A DNA stretch of 64,000 nt from JASLQO01 sp002327525 (GTDB taxonomy: Bacteria; Pseudomonadota; Gammaproteobacteria; Pseudomonadales; Azotimanducaceae), in the NCBI GenBank assembly GCA_030744435.1, contig JASLQO010000015.1, positions 1 to 64,000 on the forward strand, in the 5' to 3' direction. The notes under the pieces were generated by a model. It searched no databases. It saw only the letters and a list, made by a program, of their open reading frames with translations, and was not told the origin of the DNA. Positions within the stretch are counted from its first letter, which is position 1, and every line of letters starts with the position of its first letter. The translations under genes and the position numbers were made by a program. Shown here one piece after another: positions 16,583 through 24,518 of this stretch.

Positions 16583-18504
16583 AGGTTCTTGATCTCGACG
16601 TCGGACATGTCTTCCGGTCGCGGCAGGTCGAATACCGTGCACAGAAACACGAACTCCGATTCGATGGCGTGCACTATGTTGGTGGCGTCTCTGAAACCGT
16701 GACCCTCCTCGGGAAACTCCACGTACGCCACGGGCAGTCCTTTCGCCTCGAGGGCCGCCACCATTGCCTGCGCCTGATTGGGCGGTACGATCTTGTCCTC
16801 GCCGCCCTGGAAGAAGATGGCGGGGCAGTTGAACGAGGCCAGATGCCGTATGGGAGAGCGGTCAGCCAGCGCCTGTTCGGAGCCTATCAGTCCTTCCAGG
16901 TAGCGCGACTCGAATTTGTGCGTATCGTTCACCAGTGCCCGCAGATCCCCGATGCCGGAATGGCTTGCGCCTGCGCGAAAGGTCTCCGTCTGCGCGAGGG
17001 CGGCCAGCGTCGTGTAGCCACCGGCACTACCGCCACGAATCGCGATACGCGCTGGGTCTGCCAGCCCCCGGGCAATCAGGTGGCGGGCACCGTCTTCACA
17101 ATCGCTCACGTCCAGCTCGCCCCAGCGTCCGTCGAGCGCGCGCCGATAATCGACGCCGTAGCCCGTGCTGCCGCGATAGTTGACATCGAGCACCGCCCAC
17201 CCGCGGCTGGTGAAGAATTGTCTGGTGAGGTTAAGCGCCCCGCTGGTAGCCCCGGTGGGGCCACCATGACTCATCACCATGAGCGGACAGGCGCCGGATC
17301 GTAAAGCATCAGGACCATTGCCTGGGAGCGAATGTCCGGTGGCAGCCGGAGCGTAGTAGTAGCCGAACGCCCGAGTTCCGTCCCTCGCGGGAAATGCGAT
17401 GTGTTCTGCGCATGCCAGGGTTTGCGTCTCGATATCCGGCAGCGGAGGCCGCGTGATCACACGTTCTTCCCGTAACGCGAGGTCCAGTGCCGCGATAGTG
17501 GGTGCCTGTGACGCATACTCTGCGACAAAAAAGAGCTCACCGTTACTCGCCACGGGGTAACTATAGGTGGCACAGTCGTCGTGCAACGGAGAATGCAACC
17601 CGCTTAGGAGGTCTATCAGCACCATCTCCTGCGCACCCTGTTGTTTGCGAATTGCGGCCACGAACCGCGCATCGAGTGGTGCGTAGTCGCGAAGTCCGAA
17701 GACCCACGGAGGCGAACCGTACTCCGCATCGTCTTCGCAGACCTGGTAGGTGCCGCCCTGGTCATAACGATAGAGGTTCAGGTAACCGCTGACGTCGGAC
17801 ACGAAACATAGCGACCCGTCAGGCAGCCATGTCGGCTGCATCACGGCTTCGTTGGCGCCGCCGGCGAGAACCGTTTCGTTTCGCAGCTCCAGGTCTTCGT
17901 CGAGATCGAACAGGAGAAGCTGCGTACCGTCCCAGGGCATACAGGGATGATCCCAGGCGATCAGAGCCACTTTCGAACCATCGGGCGAGAGTCTCGGACT
18001 GGCACAGAAATCACGGCCCTCGTGAATGAGACGATGCTGGCCGCTTTCGAGATCGACGATCGCGAGTGCGTTAGAAACGTCCCCCTCGCAGACATGATCT
18101 TCCACTACGCACAGAATACTGTCTGAGCCAGGAATGGGTGCCAAGTCGGCGTAGCGCAGTGACACTGGTGTATCCGTCACGCGGGAAATGTCCCCGGATT
18201 GGATGCGGTAAAGATTCTGATCTGCAGCGTTGATGAATACGACCGCATCGTGTGTGACACAGAAGGTGCCGCCGCCGTATTCGTGGACACGGCTACGTAC
18301 GCTGTATGGCGCAGGAGTCAGGTCGATCGGCGCATCGGTCGCAGCCTGAGTCGATCGTATCAGCGTGACGCGGCCTCCCTCGTCGGGACGGTTTTCCAGC
18401 CAGTACAGATCACTGCCAACGGCTGTGAGTTCGCCGAAGGAAACCACACCCGCTACCACATCCCTGGCCGATATCGGGCGCGTGGGTGTAACCGTTGCGC
18501 TCAA
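16579..18504 (-). CDS. S9 family prolyl oligopeptidase-like serine peptidase
   Basis: 641 residues. The N-terminal two-thirds is a seven-bladed beta-propeller with repeats such as SPDGSKVALIAWD and PTWLPDGSLCFVSD. The C-terminal alpha/beta-hydrolase carries the nucleophile in IRGGSAGGYTT, an HGGP oxyanion block (VMSHGGPTGAT) and the catalytic His in PEEGHGF, with ALDLNYRGSTGYG-type strand motif (VLDVNYRGSTGYG) typical of acylaminoacyl-peptidase/S9C enzymes. No signal peptide is seen, so it is probably cytoplasmic and cleaves short or blocked peptides. It overlaps its neighbours by 4 bases on both sides. Confidence 0.92.
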   Translation of the reverse strand: MSATVTPTRPISARDVVAGVVSFGELTAVGSDLYWLENRPDEGGRVTLIRSTQAATDAPIDLTPAPYSVRSRVHEYGGGTFCVTHDAVVFINAADQNLYRIQSGDISRVTDTPVSLRYADLAPIPGSDSILCVVEDHVCEGDVSNALAIVDLESGQHRLIHEGRDFCASPRLSPDGSKVALIAWDHPCMPWDGTQLLLFDLDEDLELRNETVLAGGANEAVMQPTWLPDGSLCFVSDVSGYLNLYRYDQGGTYQVCEDDAEYGSPPWVFGLRDYAPLDARFVAAIRKQQGAQEMVLIDLLSGLHSPLHDDCATYSYPVASNGELFFVAEYASQAPTIAALDLALREERVITRPPLPDIETQTLACAEHIAFPARDGTRAFGYYYAPAATGHSLPGNGPDALRSGACPLMVMSHGGPTGATSGALNLTRQFFTSRGWAVLDVNYRGSTGYGVDYRRALDGRWGELDVSDCEDGARHLIARGLADPARIAIRGGSAGGYTTLAALAQTETFRAGASHSGIGDLRALVNDTHKFESRYLEGLIGSEQALADRSPIRHLASFNCPAIFFQGGEDKIVPPNQAQAMVAALEAKGLPVAYVEFPEEGHGFRDATNIVHAIESEFVFLCTVFDLPRPEDMSDVEIKNL

Positions 18505-19022
18505 ACCACCAGTCCCCGGCGCTTATCTATGATCGTCCAGCGTTCGTGATCACGCCATTCACCATCGATGAACAGATATCTGGGGGAGAAACCCTCGTGC
18601 ATGAAACCACAGCGCTTGACGAGGGCGAGCGATGACTCGTTCCCCGGTTGGATGTTGGCTTCGAGGCGGTGCAGTCCAAGGGTTTTAAACGCATGTCTGA
18701 TGACCAGGCGCATACCAGCGGTCATGTAACCTCGTCCCGCGAACGGCGCACCCGCATAGTAGCCGAGCGAACCGGACAGGAAGGAACCACGAACGATGTT
18801 GTTGATGTTGATCACGCCGGCGATAGCGTCAGTGCTGCTCTCTACGACAAGCAAGCCCACATGATCGTCCCGGTTGGCACGCTTGAGGTAATGTTTGTAC
18901 AGCGCGTTGCTCAAGGGTGGGTAGATCCATGGCTCGTGCAGGTGGCGGCTCGCCTGCATCAGGTCGAGAAACTCCTGGCGGTCGTTCGCCGTGACCGGCC
19001 TGAGGTGCACGGGTTCAGTCAT
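18501..19022 (-). CDS. GNAT family N-acetyltransferase (RimJ/RimL-like)
   Basis: 173 residues with the GNAT fold: VHLRPVTANDRQEFLDL at the start, IAGVININNIVRG in the central sheet, and the acetyl-CoA loop LGYYAGAPFAGRGYMTAGMRLVIRHAF, followed by LGLHRLEANIQPGNESSLALVKRCGF, the typical RimJ-like ending. Such enzymes acetylate protein N-termini or small amines; the target is unknown. The gene overlaps the 71-residue membrane protein by 8 bases and the S9 peptidase by 4 bases. Confidence 0.88.
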   Translation of the reverse strand: MTEPVHLRPVTANDRQEFLDLMQASRHLHEPWIYPPLSNALYKHYLKRANRDDHVGLLVVESSTDAIAGVININNIVRGSFLSGSLGYYAGAPFAGRGYMTAGMRLVIRHAFKTLGLHRLEANIQPGNESSLALVKRCGFMHEGFSPRYLFIDGEWRDHERWTIIDKRRGLVV

Positions 19023-19230
19023 CTTCCGGTCGCAGCTCCAGAAGAAAGATCTCCCACAGAGTGGGCGGGATCATGGCGAGTCCAAGCACAGTCATGATCA
19101 GCGGGTGGGGGCCGTTACCGAAGCGCCACAGGTCCGTCAGAGCAAAGTCCTCGGCGTGCCACAGGAGCAGGCCTGCGGTGGCCAGCGCGAAGCCGAACAT
19201 CAGCAATAGGAAGCGGACGAGGTACTTCAT
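19015..19230 (-). CDS. Small two-helix membrane protein
   Basis: 71 residues beginning MKYLVRFLLLMFGFALATAG, with a first hydrophobic helix and a second one, HPLIMTVLGLAMIPPTLWEIFLLEL, separated by an aromatic loop (WHAEDFALTDLWRFGNG). No family recognised. It starts inside the stop of the C39-like gene (ATGA overlap) and overlaps the acetyltransferase by 8 bases, which argues that it is a genuine coupled gene. The longer frame to 19389 lies within the C39-like gene and is rejected. Confidence 0.75.
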   Translation of the reverse strand: MKYLVRFLLLMFGFALATAGLLLWHAEDFALTDLWRFGNGPHPLIMTVLGLAMIPPTLWEIFLLELRPEDD

Positions 19231-20180
19231 ACAGGCACGATATACGTTGCACCCCGGTATGCAAGCCAGGCTCTCGAGAACTCGGTAATGTCGTAACGCT
19301 TCCTGACATCCATGTCCTCGGGTGCTGCCGGGTCGCACACCAGCACTTCTTGATGCTCTATGCCGTAGAGAACCACCAGGTGTCCGCACGTGTATTCCAG
19401 CGGTGCTCCGGTGAGCTGGCCTTTTGCGAATTTAATGCTGGTCACGAGCGCGACTCCACGTTCGAGTAGGCGGCAGGCAACGTCCCAGTCCGCAAGTGCC
19501 TCCACGCTGCCCAGGTGACCCTCCAGTGTGGCGGCGCGCAGCGCCAGGGGCCATACGCCGTAGAGCCTGGTCCGGGGGTCGTAGCAGCGTTCCACGAGAC
19601 GCCGCCAACGTTCATCGCGACCTTTGCAGCCGATCACCATGGCCATTGCGGTGGGCGAGCAGATGCGTGAGCGGATCCGGGGAGGGGCCTGCATCTGGCT
19701 GATACCTGCGGGCGCCCGATCGGTGGTGATTCGACATGTGCAGGCCGTTATCGGCGGATCAATTTCAAGTGGGCGGATGGAGATCGTCAACAGATAGCGC
19801 TTCGGGGGGCACGATGCATGAACGACCAGTCTGACTTTGGTATCCACGCATGGTTGTTCGGTGTGCCAGCAGTCGATGTGCATACTCACCGCGCCCGCTG
19901 AGTTCGTTGGAGTATTCGCCGTCTGATAGCCGTCTATCGTGGTGGGTACGCCGGGTAATTCCGCTACAGCATCGCCGAGCAAGCTGAATACGAAGCGGGT
20001 GTCTGATGCTGCACTTGCGAAACTCGGAATGACGATGTGGTGCTCCGGTATGGGCGGCAACCGGATCGTACAGCTGAAGCGGTCGCTGGCTTCAACTACC
20101 CACCCGGCAGGCCCCGCAACTTCCAGCGGAAACGACCCAGCGGTAAGCTCATCGGCGTATCTGACGGAGTGCAACAACAT
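19227..20180 (-). CDS. C39-like (papain-fold) cysteine peptidase
   Basis: 317 residues. An N-terminal beta-rich region of about 150 residues (unassigned) precedes a C39-type catalytic domain. The probable nucleophile is the Cys in RICSPTAMAMVIG, the His is in YTCGHLVVLYGI, and the Asp is in VLVCDPAAP. C39-like single-domain proteins act on peptides or transfer acyl groups; this one has no transporter or signal peptide. The ATG at 20180 directly abuts the start of the divergent glutaredoxin-like gene, so either the true start is further downstream or the promoters overlap the coding starts. First gene of the five-gene operon ending with the Ddl-like ligase. Confidence 0.78.
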   Translation of the reverse strand: MLLHSVRYADELTAGSFPLEVAGPAGWVVEASDRFSCTIRLPPIPEHHIVIPSFASAASDTRFVFSLLGDAVAELPGVPTTIDGYQTANTPTNSAGAVSMHIDCWHTEQPCVDTKVRLVVHASCPPKRYLLTISIRPLEIDPPITACTCRITTDRAPAGISQMQAPPRIRSRICSPTAMAMVIGCKGRDERWRRLVERCYDPRTRLYGVWPLALRAATLEGHLGSVEALADWDVACRLLERGVALVTSIKFAKGQLTGAPLEYTCGHLVVLYGIEHQEVLVCDPAAPEDMDVRKRYDITEFSRAWLAYRGATYIVPV

Positions 20181-20185
20181 TGGCG

Positions 20186-20416
20186 ATGATTCTCTATTCC
20201 ACAGATCACTGCTCGCTATGCGAGGAGGCGTTGGATCTACTCCTCAGTATGCCAGAACTGCAGGGCCTGGCTCTTTCGGTGATCGACGTGGCCGGCAGTG
20301 ACCGGCTCACTGCCACGTATGGCGAACGGTTGCCGGTGCTGCGGGCTGGACTGCGTGAGTTGGACTGGCCGTTCAAATCAGCGGAGGTCGCCGAACTCAT
20401 CCGGGCGAGCGGTTGA
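20186..20416 (+). CDS. Glutaredoxin-like protein (DUF836 type)
   Basis: 76 residues of thioredoxin fold: ILYSTDHCSLCEEALDLLL with a CxxC pair (CSLC), then a cis-Pro region ERLPVLRAG and a C-terminal helix. This is the DUF836/YbbN-less small glutaredoxin-like family. ATG at 20186 is chosen; TTG at 20180 is an alternative. No clear Shine-Dalgarno precedes it because the divergent C39-like gene begins at once. It ends 12 bases before the convergent tatD stop. Confidence 0.8.
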   Translation: MILYSTDHCSLCEEALDLLLSMPELQGLALSVIDVAGSDRLTATYGERLPVLRAGLRELDWPFKSAEVAELIRASG

Positions 20417-20428
20417 TTGCCCGTTAGC

Positions 20429-21232
20429 TCACGTGTTGACATCGGAAACCGGCAGTGAGAATAGCGCCCGCGCATTGCTCGTTGTCGCGGCGGCAATAGC
20501 GTCTGAATGCACATTGCGCAAGCGGGCGATCTCGTTGATCACATAGGGTAGCAGACAAGGTTCGTTGCGATGCTTTCGACCCGCCGCCGGTGCTGACGCA
20601 CCCGCTGGAAAAAGAAATGGGGCATCCGTCTCAACGAGCAGCCGGTCGATGGGAATGTCGGGTACCAGAGAGCGCAGTTCATCGCCGCGCGAGGGATCGC
20701 AAACCCAGCCCGTGATGCCGATATAGTATCCAGCTTCGAGATAGCGTTCGAGATCGACCCGATTACCGGTAAAACAATGCACCACCACATCGGGTACCGT
20801 AGGTGAACGCTCGGCGAGCATTTCGTACACGGCTCCTCCGGTATCACGGTCGTGGACGAACAGAGGTTTGCCGAGATCCCCGGCCAGGACGATTTGCCCG
20901 GCAAACAGGGCGCGTTGCGCCTCTGGTGGTGAGTAGTTGCGATTGAAGTCGAGCCCCGTCTCGCCGATGGCGCGAACCGCTGGATTTGCGGCGAGGGTGC
21001 GCAGGCGATCCGCCCAATCGTCCGGCGCGCCTGCGGCGTCGTGAGGGTGGATGCCGGCCGTACAGAACAGATCACTGTGCACAGCACACAACCCGATCGC
21101 GGCTGCACTGCTGTCCAGATCGGTGCCGGTGAGCAGTAGTGGGCTCACGGCATGCGATCGCGCCCGCTGCAGCACCGCCGGGACATCATCGCGGAACCGT
21201 CCGTTTGTGAGATTTACACCGATGTCGATCAG
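20429..21232 (-). CDS. tatD: TatD family metal-dependent DNase
   Basis: Mg-dependent 3'-5' exonuclease/hydrolase with a TIM barrel. The body reads AGIHPHDAAG, AIGETGLDFNRNYSPPEAQ, VHCFTGNRVDLERYLEAGYYIGITGWVCDPSRG and LLVETDAPFLFP, very close to E. coli TatD. The expected first strand, LIDIGVNLTNGRFRDDVPAV, is present in frame upstream of any ATG/GTG/TTG. The only start-like codons are CTG at 21232 and ATC at 21229, the latter in TGATC overlapping the slt stop. Starting at the internal GTG at 21175 would remove the first beta-strand. I extend the gene to 21232; the start codon is uncertain. Confidence 0.88.
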   Translation of the reverse strand: MIDIGVNLTNGRFRDDVPAVLQRARSHAVSPLLLTGTDLDSSAAAIGLCAVHSDLFCTAGIHPHDAAGAPDDWADRLRTLAANPAVRAIGETGLDFNRNYSPPEAQRALFAGQIVLAGDLGKPLFVHDRDTGGAVYEMLAERSPTVPDVVVHCFTGNRVDLERYLEAGYYIGITGWVCDPSRGDELRSLVPDIPIDRLLVETDAPFLFPAGASAPAAGRKHRNEPCLLPYVINEIARLRNVHSDAIAAATTSNARALFSLPVSDVNT

Positions 21233-23181
21233 GGGACCTGTTCCTCGTGCTTGGCAAGGAGGGGAGGCGAATCGCCCAACAGCAGCCCGTAAACCTGCAT
21301 GAACGCAAGCACGTTCTTCACGTAGTTGCGGGTTTCGCGGTACGGAATGTTCTCTATCCAGACGTCCATCGGTGTGCCGCTCGCATCTCTGATCCAGCGA
21401 TCGACCTTGTGTTCACCAGCATTGTACGCGGCGATGGCGATTGGGAAGGCGTCCTGGTAGCGCCGGAGCAACCAGGCGAGGTGGTGTCCCGCGATCTGTA
21501 TGTTGGTTTTCGGCTGATAGAGGTCGGCAAGCGCCGGTTCGGGGAGCTTGGCACGTCTGGCGGCGAGGCGCGCGGTCGAATGCAGTATCTGTATCAGCCC
21601 ACGGGCGTCGGCGCCGGAACGCGCGGTGGCGTCGAAAGCGCTTTCCTGACGGGCCATTGCCATCAACCTGGCCACGGGTACGCCGGTGTCGCTCGCTGTT
21701 TCTGCGAATGGATCACGGTACGGTGTGGGAAAGCGCACGCGAATGTGATCGTGCAGGTCGAAAGTATTGGCGGACATGATCGCGAGGCGGGCTTCGTCTT
21801 TCGCCGCGAGGAGATAAGTCCACAACAGCCCTTGCTCTTCGGTGAGTGTCGGCGTCAGGCTGAACCACTCCCTGCGCGTGTTGACCTCGTCACCGGCTGC
21901 GATGAGTTCCTCGGTTCGGCGAACCGCCGCAATCCGGCGAAACGCGATCATGCTCTGGGAATCGATTTCTGCCTGCACTTCGTTGAGGCGCGGCGGTAGT
22001 CGCAGGCGATGTGCGGCTAGAAATCCGTAGTAGGAGCGTTTGGTGGCGAGCCCCGCATAGACATCGCGGGTGACCGGGGTGATGCCGAAGCGGCTCTCCA
22101 GCGAGCGGGCATACCAGTAGCGCCATCGGCCTCTTTCACGCTCATCGACCGGCAGCGCTTCCACCCATCTGCCGATTTGTTCCCAGTTCTCCCGCGCCAC
22201 CGCGGCGTCGGCAATTGCGGATACTGTGGATGGCTCCCAACGTGGATCGGCGTCCTCGGGAAAACGGCCTTCCTCGGCGTTTGCGATCAGCAAGTATTGT
22301 TTCAGATGACCCAATGTGGCCGGTGCAAACGCGTGAGTCGTTCGATAACGCTGAAAGGTCTCCGTGGCGGCCTGCGCATCCCGTGCTGCGAGGCGTCGGA
22401 TGCCGTGAGCGATCACGCTACGCGAGAGCTGGCTATCGATCGAGTAACGGCGGTAGCGTCTCACGAGGTGGGGGTTGGTATGGACGTCGTAGAGCGCCTT
22501 CCCCCAGATTTTGTATTCGTCTTTGAAAAAGCGTTGCAGGTATCGCGCCAACAGCCGCTGGTTGGCATCTAGAGCGAGGTTGAGCCGGCGCCACACCAGA
22601 GCCTGAGTCAGGCGTGGTGTTTGCAACCACACGGCGAATAGTGGATCGCATACTTTTGGCTGCGAGCGGCCGACCGTCCACAACGGTGCGACCTGATCGA
22701 GCGCCGCTTCGCGTTTGCCGGTTCCATACATTGCCCTGAGATACAGGCATTGCAGATCGGCGCTGTCGCGGGGTTCCCAGAATTCGAGAAAACGCTTCCA
22801 GCGCCGGTTCACGCCTTGTCGGTACATCCAACGCGAATACAGACGCTCACCGACCGGCACATCCGGCCATTGCGTTCGAAAAACCCTGATCTCAGCACCC
22901 GTGACGCGATTCAGTCGTGAGCGGTAGTCGTGATAAGTCAGGTAGGGATACAGAGGATAGTTCTCGAGACTTTCCCGTGTTGCGCTGAAAGCGCTGCGAT
23001 TGCCCCGTGCCAGCTCATCCAGTGCCTGCTGATAACGCGCGCGCTGGGTGAGACGTTCGCTGGAGACATGCAGCGCTTGTGTCTGATGTGGCCATAGATC
23101 GGCGTGTGCGCTGCCCGACGTTGACAGCGCGAGTGCCACGGCGATTGAGGAGGCGAATCTGGACATCGTGCGATTTGTCAT
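21229..23181 (-). CDS. slt: Soluble lytic murein transglycosylase
   Basis: A periplasmic enzyme that cleaves peptidoglycan to 1,6-anhydromuropeptides. 650 residues: signal peptide (FASSIAVALALSTSGSAHA), a long superhelical alpha-domain with many Arg/Tyr/Trp-rich helices, and a C-terminal lysozyme-like domain. The catalytic Glu is in MAMARQESAFDATARSGADARGLIQI, followed by the family blocks NIQIAGHHLAWLL and AIAAYNAGEHKVDRWI. The length fits Slt70. Its stop overlaps the tatD start region. Confidence 0.95.
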   Translation of the reverse strand: MTNRTMSRFASSIAVALALSTSGSAHADLWPHQTQALHVSSERLTQRARYQQALDELARGNRSAFSATRESLENYPLYPYLTYHDYRSRLNRVTGAEIRVFRTQWPDVPVGERLYSRWMYRQGVNRRWKRFLEFWEPRDSADLQCLYLRAMYGTGKREAALDQVAPLWTVGRSQPKVCDPLFAVWLQTPRLTQALVWRRLNLALDANQRLLARYLQRFFKDEYKIWGKALYDVHTNPHLVRRYRRYSIDSQLSRSVIAHGIRRLAARDAQAATETFQRYRTTHAFAPATLGHLKQYLLIANAEEGRFPEDADPRWEPSTVSAIADAAVARENWEQIGRWVEALPVDERERGRWRYWYARSLESRFGITPVTRDVYAGLATKRSYYGFLAAHRLRLPPRLNEVQAEIDSQSMIAFRRIAAVRRTEELIAAGDEVNTRREWFSLTPTLTEEQGLLWTYLLAAKDEARLAIMSANTFDLHDHIRVRFPTPYRDPFAETASDTGVPVARLMAMARQESAFDATARSGADARGLIQILHSTARLAARRAKLPEPALADLYQPKTNIQIAGHHLAWLLRRYQDAFPIAIAAYNAGEHKVDRWIRDASGTPMDVWIENIPYRETRNYVKNVLAFMQVYGLLLGDSPPLLAKHEEQVP

Positions 23182-23316
23182 TTGTACGAGGCGAGGCGGG
23201 CGGATGCCCGACGCACGCTCATGCCTTACCGAAAGGAGTTACTCCATTACCAACAGACGCAACAATGTCACAGGCTCGTGGGGTGTACTCAAGTTATCTG
23301 TCTACCGCATGGACCA

Positions 23317-23766
23317 CTAGCGATGCTTCTCCCGAGTACCAACGCGAACCGCAATCACATCGCAGGTTGCTCCGTGGAGTACTCCATTCGCGGTGGATCC
23401 CAGCAGCAGGGCGATTCCGTGTCGCCCGTGGCTCCCGATGACGATGGCATCTACCTCCCGACTTTCCGCAACCCGGTGGATTTCGCTCTCGGGCCGGCCG
23501 AAGATCAGGTACCGCCTTTCCGGCAGCACATCGAGGTTCTTACAGAATTCGGCGAGGTGCGATTTTGCCTGCTCGTGAATCTGGTCCTGTACGGATGACA
23601 GATCCATCGGGATGTCCCCGCCGTAGGCGAGGCTCAGGGGTTCGATTACGTGTACCACGTGCAGTTCGGCTTTGAAAGCTTCCGCTAATGCGGTGGCCCG
23701 CTCCGCGACAGCGTTGGATTCTTCGGTAAGATCCACTGCGAGCAGAATGCGTCGGTAAGCTGGCAT
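23317..23766 (-). CDS. Universal stress protein (UspA family)
   Basis: 149 residues, a single Usp domain: RILLAVDLTEES at the N-terminus, VVHVIEP, and the ATP-binding signature VIGSHGRHGIALLLGSTANGVLHGATCDVIAVR (G-x2-G-x9-G-S/T). ATG at 23766 is preceded by GGGAGGCAACAAG, a strong ribosome binding site; the longer frame to 23811 has none. It is divergent from the membrane-anchored protein at 23866 and lies downstream of the slt promoter region. Confidence 0.92.
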   Translation of the reverse strand: MPAYRRILLAVDLTEESNAVAERATALAEAFKAELHVVHVIEPLSLAYGGDIPMDLSSVQDQIHEQAKSHLAEFCKNLDVLPERRYLIFGRPESEIHRVAESREVDAIVIGSHGRHGIALLLGSTANGVLHGATCDVIAVRVGTREKHR

Positions 23767-23865
23767 CTTGTTGCCTCCCAACCCGAATTGCGGCGACCAT
23801 ACGTCAAACATCCCGACGGCTCAAGAGCACCTGTGCAAAACGGATGAAATGTCTCGGAGGGACAC

Positions 23866-24420
23866 ATGGTCTGGGTGATTATCATTGTAGTGCTGCTGGC
23901 TGCGTTCGGTCCGATTTTGTATCTCGTGCCATCCCGACGAGACCGGCGTCTTGCGCGTGTGAGGCAACAGGCGCGGCTCAGCGGTTTCGTCGTCGAGCTG
24001 CACCCGGTCCGGCAGACCAATCCCGAGCTGGCTGACCGCGTGAGTGCCGGCGGCGCGGTGAAAACGCCCATGCACCAGAGCGTGGGCTATACCCTGATGC
24101 TGCCTTCGAGGCTGGATTTTCTGTCCTCGTGGCGCGTGTTGCGGGATGATGAGGCGACGGTTCCGGTACCGGGATGGCAACTCGACGAGGGCGGTGTGAA
24201 ATCACTCGTTGGGTTGCCCGATCTGCTCGCCGAACTGCCCGGGGATGTGGTGGGAGTGGAACTGAAAACACAGACACTCACCGCATTCTGGCTGGAGAGT
24301 CCACCCGCCGCGGAGGCCGAGGTGCAAGCCTTGAAAACGGAGATGGAGCGCATCATGAAACGCTTAATATCGGCAGATGAGCTCCAGCGCGCGGCGGCCG
24401 ATGATGATGAGATTCCTTGA
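23866..24420 (+). CDS. Membrane-anchored protein of unknown function beside topA
   Basis: 184 residues with one N-terminal transmembrane helix (VWVIIIVVLLAAFGPILYLV), then a basic cytoplasmic juxtamembrane stretch (PSRRDRRLARVRQQARLSGF) and a soluble alpha/beta domain ending in acidic DDDEIP. No known motif. The Shine-Dalgarno GGAGGG (23855-23860) supports the start. It sits 98 bases upstream of topA in the same direction; in my recollection similar proteins occur there in related bacteria, but I cannot name a family. Confidence 0.75.
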   Translation: MVWVIIIVVLLAAFGPILYLVPSRRDRRLARVRQQARLSGFVVELHPVRQTNPELADRVSAGGAVKTPMHQSVGYTLMLPSRLDFLSSWRVLRDDEATVPVPGWQLDEGGVKSLVGLPDLLAELPGDVVGVELKTQTLTAFWLESPPAAEAEVQALKTEMERIMKRLISADELQRAAADDDEIP

Positions 24421-24518
24421 CACGGCTTTTCGCGAGGCCGTATAAACGGCGCCACTCGGGACTGACGCAGCAGATCGCGGTACCCGACACTCATAAGGAT
24501 GTTACGAGGAATATGTAG

